DNA of 64,000 nt. Source: Candidatus Cloacimonas sp. GTDB taxonomy: Bacteria > Cloacimonadota > Cloacimonadia > Cloacimonadales > Cloacimonadaceae. Shown in pieces: positions 38,844-49,463 of this stretch; the first letter of the stretch is position 1; each line of letters opens with the position of its first letter. The translations under genes were made by a program, and so were the position numbers. Location: the NCBI GenBank assembly GCA_023227825.1, contig JALOCJ010000008.1, positions 1 to 64,000 on the forward strand. The letters are read 5' to 3'. Under the pieces are notes generated by a model that saw only the letters and a list, made by a program, of their open reading frames with translations, was not told the origin of the DNA and did no database searches.

Positions 38844-38889
38844 GAATAATTCGGGGAAAAAGTAAAAAATCAGGCAATGGAGCTGTTAT

Positions 38890-41800
38890 ATGTTTATAGA
38901 CCATCGTTATGAAGTTTTAGAACGATTGGGTTCTGGCACCTGGGCTAATGTGTATAAAGTTCGTGATATTCGTTCTAACAAACTTTTTACGCTAAAACTT
39001 TTTCAATATATTTCATCCGCAGAATTATACTCTCGTTTCAGTGCGGAAGAAATGCATCGGATCACCCAGCTTGAACATCCCAATTTGAATAGGGTAGTGG
39101 ATTTTGGTCATATTGCTGACCATATTTATTTCATCAGTGAATACTTTGAAGGCAAACCCCTTTCCCGGTTTAAATTCAGCAAAAACAGAATAAATCTGAT
39201 TTATGATATAGCTGTTCAAATTTCTTATGCTTTGAATGCACTTCATACACAGAACATTTTGCATAAAGACCTGAAACTGGAAAATGTCCTATACCGTCTG
39301 GAAGGAAATTCCCTTGTAGTAAAACTGATTGACTATGGTTTTTCCAAAATTGTTATCCCCCAGGATTCACAAGCTGTTTCCGGTTCATTACCTTATCTGG
39401 CACCTGAGGTTTACTTAGGAAAATCACCAAGTAAAGCCAGTGATTTTTATGCCTTAGGAGTTATTTTATACAAACTTACAACTGGTAGTTTTCCTTTTAG
39501 TATAGACCAGATAAATGCGCTTATTACAGGTGGTAATCAATATTTCATTCCCAATTTTCCCAGCGAACTGAATAAAGATATTCCTTTACCTCTGGAAAAG
39601 TTTATTTTACGCCTGCTTGACCGAAATCCCGATAACCGTTTTTCCGACAGTGAAGAAATAGTAAATTATATCAACCGTATTCAACCTGTTCAATATTCTT
39701 TTTCCGTCTCCTGGTCTATGATCAACACTTTACGCTTTAATCGTTATCTGTTGAGGGATAAATATGCACATCAGCTTTTAGATTATATTCCTGCTGTGGA
39801 AAATGGAAACGGGAAAATTATTTCCGTTATGGGGGGAGACGGTTTAGGGAAGGACAATATTATGTCCCTTTTCCGTTATCACTTATTAAGCAGAAAATAC
39901 TTTATTTTTGATTACACTTGCTCCAAAACAGACCACGAGGCATTCTTTGCTCTTATCAAAGAATTTGTGCAATCTCTAAACGCTGATGAACTTCAAGAGT
40001 ATACAGGTTTACAAATGATTTCTGAAAAATTCCGGCGCTACCTTTTTGAATCGGAACAGGAAGCTAAAACAATCAGCCAAACAAGTAGTGAGTTAAAATT
40101 GGATTTTGAATCAGTTAAAAGTTTACTGATTGAGCTTTCCAGCAACAAACCAATAATCTTTATTATTCGTAACTTCCAGTATGTTCATCATAATACTATA
40201 GATTTCCTCAATTTTATGTCCTCTTACATCGTAAAACATCGCATTATGATTGCCCTAACCTGTAACGATTATAATAAAATCAACCAGATTGAACATACTA
40301 TTCTGCTGCATATTCCCGGCTTGAATTTGGATGAAACCAAAAAATATGTTAACCGTTTACTTGCCAATATCGCTCCTACAGGTAATCAAAACCCAATTCC
40401 TAATGCTTTTATAGAAGATATTTACAGGCGCTCAGCCGGAAATCCGCAATTTATTGTAGAAATTTTAATTGATTTGACCCAGCGGAAAAAACTCTATTAT
40501 GATAAAGAATTGCATTATCCTTTAGACCTTAGTGATTATCAATTGCCTACTCGTCTGGTACATTCTATTTATTCACGCCTTAGTCACTTAAAAGATGTTA
40601 ACTATTTACATTTACAAAAATTAAGCGTAGTTCAGACACCTTTAAGTCGCGAATTGATGCTTTATATTCTGAAAATAAAGGATGCAGAATTATATTCTTT
40701 GCTTAACGATAGCATTTACAACGAAATTTTAAGAAAACAGCGTAAATATTATTACTTCACTTTTATGGAAGCGAAACAGCGACTTTTCAGCGAATGCAGC
40801 GAGAGAAGGCAAATCCTCGTCTCTCAGCGTGTTTTAAAATTTTACGCCCAAGAAACAGTTCTGGATTTTGACACCTGTAAGGGTTTAATTGCTAATGCTT
40901 TTTTGGCAAATGATTATTATTGTGCACGTTCCTATTATCTTAAATATTATACGATGCTGAATCAGGAAAATGAACAAGAACAGGCGTTTGAAGCCATTCT
41001 TAATGTTTTGAATTTGGATTTTAATCCTGCTTTGCAAATTCCCCTCAAAGATATAATTGCAGATATATCTATTTTTCAGGAGAAAATGGAGATTACTGGT
41101 TTTTTTGAGCGTGCTCCATTCATCCTGCAAAGAATTACGGAATTACCGGATTTTTTTGAGAAATATTACCTTTTGGGAACGGTTAATTTCCTCGCCGAAA
41201 ACCTGCGCGTAGCATTAAAATATTTCCAAACCGCGGAAAAATATGTTCAAACCGGAAAACATCAGCTTCTTGTATGGTTGGCTTATGCCCAAATATATAC
41301 CAAGCTTGACCTTTCCCAAATGAAACTCTATATAGATCAAGCCTTGAAACAGGAGATGACTTTGGAACTGGAGATTGCTTTTGTTGACCGCCTAGCAGTA
41401 TATTATTCTCTTAATAAAGACCTTGATACTGCAATAAAGACCATAGAAAATTTTCTGGAAAAGCTTCCCCCCGAACATAATACCTATGTTATGATTCGCT
41501 TAGCCGCTATGCATAATGACTTGGGGGTTTTTTACAGTGAACAAAAAAAGATTGAAGAAGCAAATGAACATCTCTTTACAGCTTTGAATATCTGGAACAG
41601 ATACAATATAAAACGCTATCTGGGGTTGATTTACAATAATCTTTCGGACTTATATCTGAAACAGGGATTAACCGTTATTTCAGAACATTATTCCGAATTG
41701 GCTTATCAATATTCCGATGCCCTGAATTTATCAATGTCTAAAGCGTTGGCTTTATTAAATCAGGGTGAAGCTAAAATAAAAATGGGTGATTTTTCTACTG

Positions 41801-44373
41801 CTGAACAGAAGCTTCTGGAATGTCAAAAATTAGTACTTTCCAAAGGTAGTGATAATTATCTTCAGGCAGTAAAACGTAATCTTGCCTTATCTAAAAGCAA
41901 AATTAAGGGTTTTGGACATTACTACACCTTTATTCTGGAAAATGAACCGGAACTGATGGACGCACAAATTAAAGAAATGAATCCACTGGTAAAAACCTAT
42001 TTTTACTATCTCCACGAAACAGGTAATGCCAAAAAACTGAGAAAATTACTAACCAAAAATGCTCATATCAATTACAAGCATATTCACGAAGAAGAATTTT
42101 ATCATAATGCTTTGGCTTTGGCTGCTATGGCAGAAAAGGACTATGAAAGAGCTCTAAATGAACTGAAAATTGCTCTACGACATGCCGGAGAAATAAATAA
42201 TAACTATGCTATAGCGGTTTTCTATATCTTACAAATCCGTTGCTATTATGGCTTAAAAGATGTGGAACGGGCTAGAGAATTAATAGAAATTGCCCTGCCC
42301 ATCATTAAAAATAATCAATACCGCTATTGGCAATGCGAACTGGAAGTTTTGGCTTTAAAGCTTGACCTTTTAAGTCCTGATATTCCCCTCAGAGCAATTA
42401 TAAGGCAAGTAAATGAATACCTTATCGCTTGGCAAGAATATGAATATTATCAGCTGAACGTAGAACTCTACCAAATTAAAATACAAATAGTTACTGAATT
42501 GAAACTGGAAGAAATAGCACAGGCAGAATTTGAAAAATACAAGTTATATTTGGAAAAAATCACCGAAAACATCAGTCCCGATGACAGACAGAACTACTTG
42601 ACTGTAAACCTCTATTTCCTGAAAAATCTGGAAAATTTTAATCTTATTCCTGTTGCTTCCCGCAGTCGGGATTTGGTTAAACAATGGAATGATATGCTTT
42701 TCAACTTCACCAATATACATAGTATAGAAAGGATTAAATTTTTAATTGAAAAAGGGCTTATCCAAGTGCTTGCACCCTGGCAGTTCTGGCTGATGGAATA
42801 TTCTGAAAAGGTCTCATCTTACACCTGTTTTCAGAGTTACAATACCGGAAAGGATAATTTAATCAATACTCAGCTTATGCCTTATATTGAAAAAGCATAT
42901 AAAACTGATAACCTGGTTTTACTGGAACAAAATAATCGGCATTTGATGATTGTTCCCTTCCAGATTGGTTCTAAAAGAATAGGTTTCCTGCTCCTTTCCG
43001 ATAAAGGTGAATTGCCTTTTACAAAACAGGAAACCTACCTTATGCGTTCTACTAAACAACATCTCTCTGCTCTCCTAGTTAGAATTGAGGATTTCAGTCA
43101 AATTACTCAACGCATAGAAAAAATGAATCAGCTTATGGCGATCACTCATGAATTGATGAGAATTGTGAATCTGAACGAACTGGAATCAGCAATCGTTTCT
43201 GCCTGTATTGATTTTACCAATAGCACAAGGGGCTTTCTTATCAAACGCGATAGTGATGGAGCTATTATCTATAAGGTTCAACTCAATGCTGCCAAACAAA
43301 TTTTACCAACGGTTTCCGGAATTAGCAAAACCGTTTTAAGCTTATCCCAAAACACTCAAGAGTATGTTTCCACTTATAACGCTGTGGAAGATAACCGTTT
43401 CAAAAGTGCTATCAGTGTTCAGGACTATGTTTTGCACAGTATATTCTGCGCTCCCGTTGTTCTAGATAATAATGTTTACGGTTATATTTATCTGGACAAT
43501 CTGAACGATAACACCAGGGAAATGTACTTGAACACAGAGTTAATAAATCTCCTGCTGGAACAGATTACTATCGCCTTAAAAAATGCTCTGCTCTATGAAA
43601 ATCTACTGCAAAAGAACAACGAATTGAATACCTTTGAAACCCTGAAAGATGAATTTATGGCTATTGTTTCCCACGAATTGAATACTCCCCTCACTACTTT
43701 GCAGGGTTATGTTGCCCGTCTTAAACGCAATCTCTTTGCAGATGAAGAAGAAAAAAAGGATATTATTAATAAAATTGAAAATTCCGTAAAAAAGCTGATT
43801 CTCACTACTAATGATATAACCACCTTAAATACTTATAATTTAACCAAATCTCTCCCGCTTACAAACATATCAGTTCAGGAAATTCTGGAAATCGTCTACC
43901 AGGAAGTTCAAATTCTTTCCCGCAATCGTAAAATGTTCATTAAATTGGAAATAGAGAAGGATTTACCTCCCATTAAAGCAAACTGGGAAGCTCTTCATTT
44001 GATGATGTATAACCTAATTTTGAATGCTATCCGCTTTACTAATGATTTTGGTACTGTTATTATCGGAGCCCGAAAATCAGCTTTCCAAAGCGAAAAAATA
44101 GACGGAAAAGAAGCATTGGTTCTCTATGTTCAGGATAATGGAATCGGGATTCCTGAATATCAACTTCAGAATGTTTTTCGCACCTTCTACGAACTGAACG
44201 AAATATATGCTCACAAATCCGGGTCTATAGAATATCGCAGTAGTGGACTTGGTTTGGGTCTTTCCATCTCTAAACGCATCACAGAACTGCACGGCGGCAA
44301 AATATGGATTAAAAGTAAAGAAAATGAAGGAACTACCGTGTTTGTTTCCATTCCCTTAAAACAAAATAAATAA
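38890..44373 (+). CDS. Giant hybrid sensor: Ser/Thr protein kinase - AAA-type ATPase - TPR - GAF - histidine kinase
   Basis: A 1827-aa signalling protein. The Ser/Thr kinase domain has the Gly loop LGSGTWANVYK (13-23), the catalytic HKDLKLENV (125-133), DYG (148-150) and LPYLAPE. An ATPase domain follows with a P-loop-like GGDGLGKDN at about 315-323 and LSSNKPIIFIIRNFQYVH. A long TPR-like region lies at about 700-1200. One or two GAF-like domains lie at about 1290-1570. The HisKA H-box is SHELNTPL (H1595), and HATPase motifs are NLILNAIRF (about 1708), DNGIGIP (about 1749) and GLGLGLSISKRI. Such multi-sensor kinases occur in cyanobacteria and myxobacteria. It heads an operon with a TPR protein and an outer-membrane barrel protein. 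The lysine at the kinase VAIK position appears as LKLF (K36), so activity is plausible. Confidence 0.9.
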   Translation: MFIDHRYEVLERLGSGTWANVYKVRDIRSNKLFTLKLFQYISSAELYSRFSAEEMHRITQLEHPNLNRVVDFGHIADHIYFISEYFEGKPLSRFKFSKNRINLIYDIAVQISYALNALHTQNILHKDLKLENVLYRLEGNSLVVKLIDYGFSKIVIPQDSQAVSGSLPYLAPEVYLGKSPSKASDFYALGVILYKLTTGSFPFSIDQINALITGGNQYFIPNFPSELNKDIPLPLEKFILRLLDRNPDNRFSDSEEIVNYINRIQPVQYSFSVSWSMINTLRFNRYLLRDKYAHQLLDYIPAVENGNGKIISVMGGDGLGKDNIMSLFRYHLLSRKYFIFDYTCSKTDHEAFFALIKEFVQSLNADELQEYTGLQMISEKFRRYLFESEQEAKTISQTSSELKLDFESVKSLLIELSSNKPIIFIIRNFQYVHHNTIDFLNFMSSYIVKHRIMIALTCNDYNKINQIEHTILLHIPGLNLDETKKYVNRLLANIAPTGNQNPIPNAFIEDIYRRSAGNPQFIVEILIDLTQRKKLYYDKELHYPLDLSDYQLPTRLVHSIYSRLSHLKDVNYLHLQKLSVVQTPLSRELMLYILKIKDAELYSLLNDSIYNEILRKQRKYYYFTFMEAKQRLFSECSERRQILVSQRVLKFYAQETVLDFDTCKGLIANAFLANDYYCARSYYLKYYTMLNQENEQEQAFEAILNVLNLDFNPALQIPLKDIIADISIFQEKMEITGFFERAPFILQRITELPDFFEKYYLLGTVNFLAENLRVALKYFQTAEKYVQTGKHQLLVWLAYAQIYTKLDLSQMKLYIDQALKQEMTLELEIAFVDRLAVYYSLNKDLDTAIKTIENFLEKLPPEHNTYVMIRLAAMHNDLGVFYSEQKKIEEANEHLFTALNIWNRYNIKRYLGLIYNNLSDLYLKQGLTVISEHYSELAYQYSDALNLSMSKALALLNQGEAKIKMGDFSTAEQKLLECQKLVLSKGSDNYLQAVKRNLALSKSKIKGFGHYYTFILENEPELMDAQIKEMNPLVKTYFYYLHETGNAKKLRKLLTKNAHINYKHIHEEEFYHNALALAAMAEKDYERALNELKIALRHAGEINNNYAIAVFYILQIRCYYGLKDVERARELIEIALPIIKNNQYRYWQCELEVLALKLDLLSPDIPLRAIIRQVNEYLIAWQEYEYYQLNVELYQIKIQIVTELKLEEIAQAEFEKYKLYLEKITENISPDDRQNYLTVNLYFLKNLENFNLIPVASRSRDLVKQWNDMLFNFTNIHSIERIKFLIEKGLIQVLAPWQFWLMEYSEKVSSYTCFQSYNTGKDNLINTQLMPYIEKAYKTDNLVLLEQNNRHLMIVPFQIGSKRIGFLLLSDKGELPFTKQETYLMRSTKQHLSALLVRIEDFSQITQRIEKMNQLMAITHELMRIVNLNELESAIVSACIDFTNSTRGFLIKRDSDGAIIYKVQLNAAKQILPTVSGISKTVLSLSQNTQEYVSTYNAVEDNRFKSAISVQDYVLHSIFCAPVVLDNNVYGYIYLDNLNDNTREMYLNTELINLLLEQITIALKNALLYENLLQKNNELNTFETLKDEFMAIVSHELNTPLTTLQGYVARLKRNLFADEEEKKDIINKIENSVKKLILTTNDITTLNTYNLTKSLPLTNISVQEILEIVYQEVQILSRNRKMFIKLEIEKDLPPIKANWEALHLMMYNLILNAIRFTNDFGTVIIGARKSAFQSEKIDGKEALVLYVQDNGIGIPEYQLQNVFRTFYELNEIYAHKSGSIEYRSSGLGLGLSISKRITELHGGKIWIKSKENEGTTVFVSIPLKQNK

Positions 44374-44389
44374 GTGAGATTAAAGGTTT

Positions 44390-47317
44390 ATGAAATACTT
44401 TCTTTTTACTCTGCTTGTCCTTTTCCTTCCTTGCTTCAGTTTCGCAGAATTCATTGTGCCTCAAAACAATACCCCAATGATGGCTGTAACTAATAGCGAG
44501 AATTATGCTTACCGCTATATTGTGGAACTTTACAATGTAGGTGATTCTCTGAACCTGAACAGGGAAATTACTAATTTTAAAGCTTTATATCCCGAATCCG
44601 TCTATTTGCCGTATATCAAGTTTATTGAAGGCAATCTGGCTATGGAGGCAAATGCCTATTCCCAGGCGATAGATATTTATAAAGCCCTACTGGAAATAAA
44701 TCTCAGCCAAAATGTGCGGAGTGAAATTATTCTGAATTATGCTTACTGCCTTACACAGCTGCAGCAGTATGATTCTGCTTTACAGCTCCTTCAGCGGTTG
44801 GAAACAGAAACCGGTAATCCTGTTTACCTAGAACAGGCAAATAGTTTAAGAGGGGATATTTATTTTCAACTGTGTCAATACTATTCCGCAGAAAAAGCAT
44901 ACCAAAGAGCTGTGAAAGCATTTCCCGATAATGAAACTCTGCGTTTTTCTCTGTTTTCCACTTACCTTGCTCTGGAAAAAGAAAATCAGGCATTGGAATT
45001 ACTTAAGACACAATCACCTAAAGATACATACTTCCTAAATTACATTCAACTCTGGCTGGAATATCTTTTAGAAAATGAGCGTTATGATGATTTTGACAGC
45101 TTTGTGAGCTCCTATAAACTGGAAGAAATTGCCTTCGTTCCGGAAATTGTGGATATCAGAATCCGCCGTTCTTTACGCACAGCTGATTTTGACCAAATCT
45201 CTCAATTGCTGCAGGGATTGAATATTGATTCTCCTCAGTTTAATTATTATCGTGCTCTGGTTTTGATTAGGGAAGGGAAAGAACAGCAGGCAGATTCGCT
45301 TTTAGCTGTTTTAGTCAATTCTGTCCAACCTGAAATTGCTATTCCTGCTTATTTGGAACGTGTAAAATTGTTGTTCAAAAGGAATCAGCAGAGCGCAATG
45401 GAACAATTGCAGACCTATTTAAAACAGACCCCGAATGAGTTGATGAAAGCTGAATTATATTATACTTTGGGCTATTTTTACTTTCAACAGGAAAATTATA
45501 CTGAAGCAATAAGGCAGTTAGGTCAAGCAAGAAATTACGAAACAAGCCGGGAATTGAATAGCAGAATTGATTTTCTCATTGCGGAAGCATTTTATTCCAC
45601 TGGAAACAGTATCCTGGCAAAAGATGCCTTCAATCGTTATCTTAATCGCTATCCTACAGGAAGTAAAAGGGATAAGGCATTTTTCTATTTGGGTTATATC
45701 AGTTTTCAGGAAAAGGATTACCCTGAAGCAAAAAATAACTTTCAGGAGCTTATCAATCTCTATCCGGAGTCGCTCTATTGTAATGAAGCAACTTATTATC
45801 TGGCAGAAATGGATTTCTATTTGGCAAATTATAATTTAGCCCTGAAAAAATATCTTTATTTGTATAGTAAAAATCCGGAAAATGAAGTGGTTTCTTTACG
45901 CCTTGCTCAAATATATTATTATTTGGGTGATTATGGCCAAAGTGAAAGTTTTTTGCAAGACCTTGTTCCCAACTATGATATTTGTCTTTTAAAAGGAAAT
46001 ATTATGCTGGCAAGAAAGAATTATACAGCGGCTTTAGACCAGTTTCTTCTGGCTGAAGGTTTTGCTCCTGATAATGTGCGCAAAATTGAGGCACAAAGTT
46101 ATAGAGCTTTAACTTTATATCAAATGAAACGCTTTAAAGATGCCTCTACCTTATATTTGAAACTTTCCAAAGCAAAAGAAAGCCCCGATACATATCTATT
46201 CCTAGCTGCCAAATCTGCTTATGCTGCCAGGGACTATCACCTGGCTTTGGAACTCTATAACGATTTTATTGAAAAATATCCTGAGTCATCTCATTTTCTG
46301 GAAGCCCTTACTGATATTGCCAATACTTATTATAATATGGGAAATTATGAAAGAGCAGTAAACGATTGGATAAACATTTTAACCCGTTTCCGGAATACTA
46401 CAAAGTTTACTGAAAATCAACTGGCTATCATTCACGATGCCTTAGTAGGTTTGGAACTGGCTTTAAAAAGAGTAGATAACAATGATCAGCTTTTAAATGA
46501 ACTTTTAGTTTTACCCGATACTTTCTTCAGCGAATATATCAAGTTTGAACTCAATTACATCCTAGTGAAGGTTTATGCTGATGAATTAAAATGGGCAGAC
46601 CTGATTGCTACCGCCGAAAAAATCAGAACAGAATTTCCCACACAAAAATATGAAGACATTGAATTGCTTATGGCTACAGGACTTATTGAATTGAATAAAT
46701 ATGCGGAAGCGGATACTTTGCTTTCAGATTTATATTCTCAATGCAAAAATAACGAGGCATTACTGAAATGGGCAGAATTGGAATTTATTACAGGAAATTA
46801 TGATTCTGCTTTGGAAAAATACCTGCTTGCCTATAAAAACAAACCCGATGACAATATTTGGGTTAAGCTTCTGGAATGCTCCGAAGCCGATAATTATAAG
46901 GAATTTGACAAACTTTGGTCTTTGGGCTCTAATTATCTTAAAAATCACCCCGAGGTAAATGTTATTCGTTTGCGGTATCTCTATAATGCTCAGCGTTTTG
47001 AAGAAGCAGAACTCCTGGCTGAATTTATCATCAATAACAGTTTGTCTACCTTAGACCATGCTACTGCCTTTTTAATAATGGGAATGATTGATTACCGTCA
47101 GCAGTCCTATACCTCAGCTGTTGCAACCTTAAAAAAGGTGATTTTGCTTTTCCCTGAATATGAAGATATTCGCAGTAAAGCAATTTATTATACAATCCTT
47201 ACTTTGCTGGAATCTGGAGCGAACACAGAAGCAGAGGCATTTTTTGCTAAATATGAAGCAGACCTGGAAGAGCCAGAAAAAAAAGCACTGATGGAAATTT
47301 TGGAGGTAAATCAATGA
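44390..47317 (+). CDS. Exported tetratricopeptide-repeat protein
   Basis: A 975-aa protein with a signal peptide (residues 1-20, YFLFTLLVLFLPCFSFA). It then consists of tandem TPR-like helical hairpins along almost its whole length, for example YSAEKAYQRAVKAFPDNETLR, YFQQENYTEAIRQLGQA, AKNNFQELINLYPESLYCNEA and AVATLKKVILLFPEYED. The pattern resembles BamD/YbgF-type periplasmic scaffolds. It lies 16 nt after the hybrid kinase gene and overlaps the outer-membrane protein gene by 4 nt. This suggests a periplasmic assembly or adaptor role for that barrel protein, which is inference. Confidence 0.87.
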   Translation: MKYFLFTLLVLFLPCFSFAEFIVPQNNTPMMAVTNSENYAYRYIVELYNVGDSLNLNREITNFKALYPESVYLPYIKFIEGNLAMEANAYSQAIDIYKALLEINLSQNVRSEIILNYAYCLTQLQQYDSALQLLQRLETETGNPVYLEQANSLRGDIYFQLCQYYSAEKAYQRAVKAFPDNETLRFSLFSTYLALEKENQALELLKTQSPKDTYFLNYIQLWLEYLLENERYDDFDSFVSSYKLEEIAFVPEIVDIRIRRSLRTADFDQISQLLQGLNIDSPQFNYYRALVLIREGKEQQADSLLAVLVNSVQPEIAIPAYLERVKLLFKRNQQSAMEQLQTYLKQTPNELMKAELYYTLGYFYFQQENYTEAIRQLGQARNYETSRELNSRIDFLIAEAFYSTGNSILAKDAFNRYLNRYPTGSKRDKAFFYLGYISFQEKDYPEAKNNFQELINLYPESLYCNEATYYLAEMDFYLANYNLALKKYLYLYSKNPENEVVSLRLAQIYYYLGDYGQSESFLQDLVPNYDICLLKGNIMLARKNYTAALDQFLLAEGFAPDNVRKIEAQSYRALTLYQMKRFKDASTLYLKLSKAKESPDTYLFLAAKSAYAARDYHLALELYNDFIEKYPESSHFLEALTDIANTYYNMGNYERAVNDWINILTRFRNTTKFTENQLAIIHDALVGLELALKRVDNNDQLLNELLVLPDTFFSEYIKFELNYILVKVYADELKWADLIATAEKIRTEFPTQKYEDIELLMATGLIELNKYAEADTLLSDLYSQCKNNEALLKWAELEFITGNYDSALEKYLLAYKNKPDDNIWVKLLECSEADNYKEFDKLWSLGSNYLKNHPEVNVIRLRYLYNAQRFEEAELLAEFIINNSLSTLDHATAFLIMGMIDYRQQSYTSAVATLKKVILLFPEYEDIRSKAIYYTILTLLESGANTEAEAFFAKYEADLEEPEKKALMEILEVNQ

Positions 47318-48792
47318 AACGCACCTTATTAATTATCACCCTCGCTTTAACACTATCATTATTATTTTCTCAAACTCAGGAGCTTCCCGATTTAACAGTT
47401 AGTGGAGAGAGTTCCTTCAAACCATTTCTCTATAAGCGCTCTCTACTATTTTCACCGGAGCTCAATATGGGAGATAGTTTACCTGCTTTCGTTCCTCCTG
47501 GAGTTCCTTTAACCGAAAAGCCCAAACCCCTTTCCTCTATGAAATATCGCAGTTATTTACAATTTGAAGGGAATATGGATTTCGGAGTTAATAGTTTCAT
47601 CAGCTATTACCCGGATAGTTCTATCCTAAATGCTCTAACTTACACTTTGGATATGCGTTCTCCAATTTCCGAAATGCTTTCCGTTCATAATAACCTTTTT
47701 TTAGGAACTGAATTCTCTGCTAATTTTCCTTTTTCTCTCCGTTTTCAGAATGTTTCCTCGCAAGCAGATGATTTTGATAATACTGTTTTGGATTTTACTT
47801 TCAGTCATCACAGGTCCGATTTAACTGTCGGAAATGTTTCTTTTAAGGATATTTCCGCTCAATTGGGTTACAACTATCTCTATCAAAAGAACCTGAAAAA
47901 ATCCTACAAAGGTAACTATCTGAATGTATACCTCGCTTCCTGTCTGGAAGAGGAAGTCCTGAATTGGAAAACTAAATTTATGGTAAAATCCGGCGATTTC
48001 GGAATTCAAATTGCCCCTGTCTATAATGGTGATATTATGGATTTTTCTCAGCCGGGAATTCATTTGCTTGCTGATGCTTACACTATTGTTCCTTCCCTGG
48101 AATTTCTCTATCGCTATCCTATAACCGGTTGGGGTGTTTTAAGTTTGTCTAATGAACCCCTTTTAGAAGGAAACGACTATCTTTCTTTTCTGGAAGCGAC
48201 GCCCTGGATTTCTTTCAGCGATGCTCATAAACTGAAAAAAACACCGCTGAACTTCAATGCCGGAGTAGAATATCTCTATCCTCAAAAAATAAATTTTTCT
48301 TTAAATCGTATAAATATTAAGAATAATCTACGCTATGAAATAGATAGCCCTGTTTTCATAAGCACTTCCAATTATCGCATTCCCACCCTTCGTTATACCG
48401 ATGTTTTCTCCAATTTAACTTCTGTAGAAGCGTTTTTCAAACTGGATAAACTTATTATGCATCAGGGGTTGGAACTGGAACTTCCCTATTTAACAGAAAG
48501 TGACTTTACAAGAGCACCTTACCGTCCACTTCTCAATCTGGATTCCCGGTTTTCTTATAAATATAGTGACTGGTTTTTTAATCTGGATATTTTACAGCAC
48601 TATTTTACTAAAGACCATTGCGGACGCGACCTTCCCGAAGCCATAATCTTCAATTTGGGGGCTGAATATCATAAGGATAATTCTGCTGTGTATGCTCAAC
48701 TTGCCAATCTATTCAATAGGAAAGAATGGGTCTTTTCCGAACAACCGGGAAAGGGGCGTAACCTCTATATTGGCTTGAAACACCGATTTTAG
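47314..48792 (+). CDS. Outer-membrane beta-barrel protein (TonB-receptor-like C-terminal barrel)
   Basis: A 492-aa protein with signal peptide MKRTLLIITLALTLSLLFSQ and then alternating amphipathic strands rich in Tyr/Phe/Ser (YRSYLQFEGNMDFGVNSF, NLRYEIDSPVFISTS). It ends in GRNLYIGLKHRF, with the terminal Phe expected for BAM-inserted barrels. No plug domain of a full TonB-dependent receptor is present, and the length is that of a 14-18 strand barrel. The start overlaps the TPR gene stop (ATGA). Substrate or partner is unknown. Confidence 0.82.
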   Translation: MKRTLLIITLALTLSLLFSQTQELPDLTVSGESSFKPFLYKRSLLFSPELNMGDSLPAFVPPGVPLTEKPKPLSSMKYRSYLQFEGNMDFGVNSFISYYPDSSILNALTYTLDMRSPISEMLSVHNNLFLGTEFSANFPFSLRFQNVSSQADDFDNTVLDFTFSHHRSDLTVGNVSFKDISAQLGYNYLYQKNLKKSYKGNYLNVYLASCLEEEVLNWKTKFMVKSGDFGIQIAPVYNGDIMDFSQPGIHLLADAYTIVPSLEFLYRYPITGWGVLSLSNEPLLEGNDYLSFLEATPWISFSDAHKLKKTPLNFNAGVEYLYPQKINFSLNRINIKNNLRYEIDSPVFISTSNYRIPTLRYTDVFSNLTSVEAFFKLDKLIMHQGLELELPYLTESDFTRAPYRPLLNLDSRFSYKYSDWFFNLDILQHYFTKDHCGRDLPEAIIFNLGAEYHKDNSAVYAQLANLFNRKEWVFSEQPGKGRNLYIGLKHRF

Positions 48793-48827
48793 AATAAATA
48801 AAGAATGAAAAATTGAGAACACTGGAA

Positions 48828-48907
48828 GGTTGACATCCCTGTCAATCCCATTTTCCGGAAGGTTGACGTCCCCGTCAACCATCCGGAAGAACGATGTCCT
48901 CGTCGTT
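48828..48907. repeat. Palindromic repeat cluster after the barrel protein gene
   Basis: GGTTGACATCCCTGTCAAT-CC (about 48828-48847), GGTTGACGTCCCCGTCAACC (48861-48880) and AACGATGTCCTCGTCGTT (48890-48907), joined by CCGGAA. They belong to the dispersed palindrome family. The compensating A-T to G-C change in arms of the second unit keeps the stem intact. It may also end transcription of the kinase operon, though no U-run follows. Confidence 0.82.
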
Positions 48908-49003
48908 CCACTTGCAACCAAACTATATAGTTACCGATAACTTTAATGTTTACAATGGATTTTATTACAAGAGAGTTGCTGAAAAAGTAACTTCAGGGAT
49001 TAG

Positions 49004-49057
49004 TAGTTGACGGGGACGCCAACTTTCCGAAAAGGAGGTTGACGGGGACATCAACCA
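49004..49057. repeat. Two palindromic units in the locus 2 upstream gap
   Basis: AGTTGACGGGGACGCCAACT (about 49004-49023) and GGTTGACGGGGACATCAACC (49037-49056), with CCGAAAAGGA between. These are opposite in orientation to the copies at 48828 and share the same core. Confidence 0.8.
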
Positions 49058-49102
49058 TCCGGGCTTTCAACTTTCCAGCTCCTTATTTAAAGCATTCCCA
49101 TA

Positions 49103-49150
49103 AAAAAACGATGTGGATAAGTCATAACATACTATTGTATAGTTAGATAT
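49103..49150. repeat. 48-bp direct repeat, copy 1, containing a DnaA box
   Basis: 43 of 48 bases match 49743-49790, exactly 640 bp away. It contains TGTGGATAA (49112-49120), the complement of the perfect DnaA box TTATCCACA, followed by GTYATAACAYACTRTTGTAT and AGTTAGATAT. An additional box on the same strand lies at 49352-49360. Confidence 0.85.
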
Positions 49151-49351
49151 ATGGTGTAAATGTCCAAAGTATTAATTTGTTATTTAGTGAGAAAGTGGAT
49201 TTTTTCTCAAAACTTTTCGTAACCAAAATCAGCAATAGAGAATTTTATGTCATTTAAAGCCCATAATACTTTAATAGAAGCATTTTCTTGGGGGTGAGAC
49301 GAATTTTGTGTCTAAATTTTAAAAATAGTTCAAATAACTCTGAATTGACCT

Positions 49352-49360
49352 TGTGGATAA
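49352..49360 (-). promoter_or_regulatory. Perfect DnaA box between the two 48-bp repeats
   Basis: TGTGGATAA on the + strand, TTATCCACA on the - strand. It lies outside the 48-bp repeats, so it is an independent occurrence. It shares orientation with the two boxes inside the repeats. Confidence 0.6.
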
Positions 49361-49463
49361 ATCAATTATTGGGCAGAAAACTATTATAATAATTTGAAAT
49401 AAAAGTCCTTACAAAAATGGCGGTCTCACAATTACGGGATCAATTAAACATTAGGAGACCACT

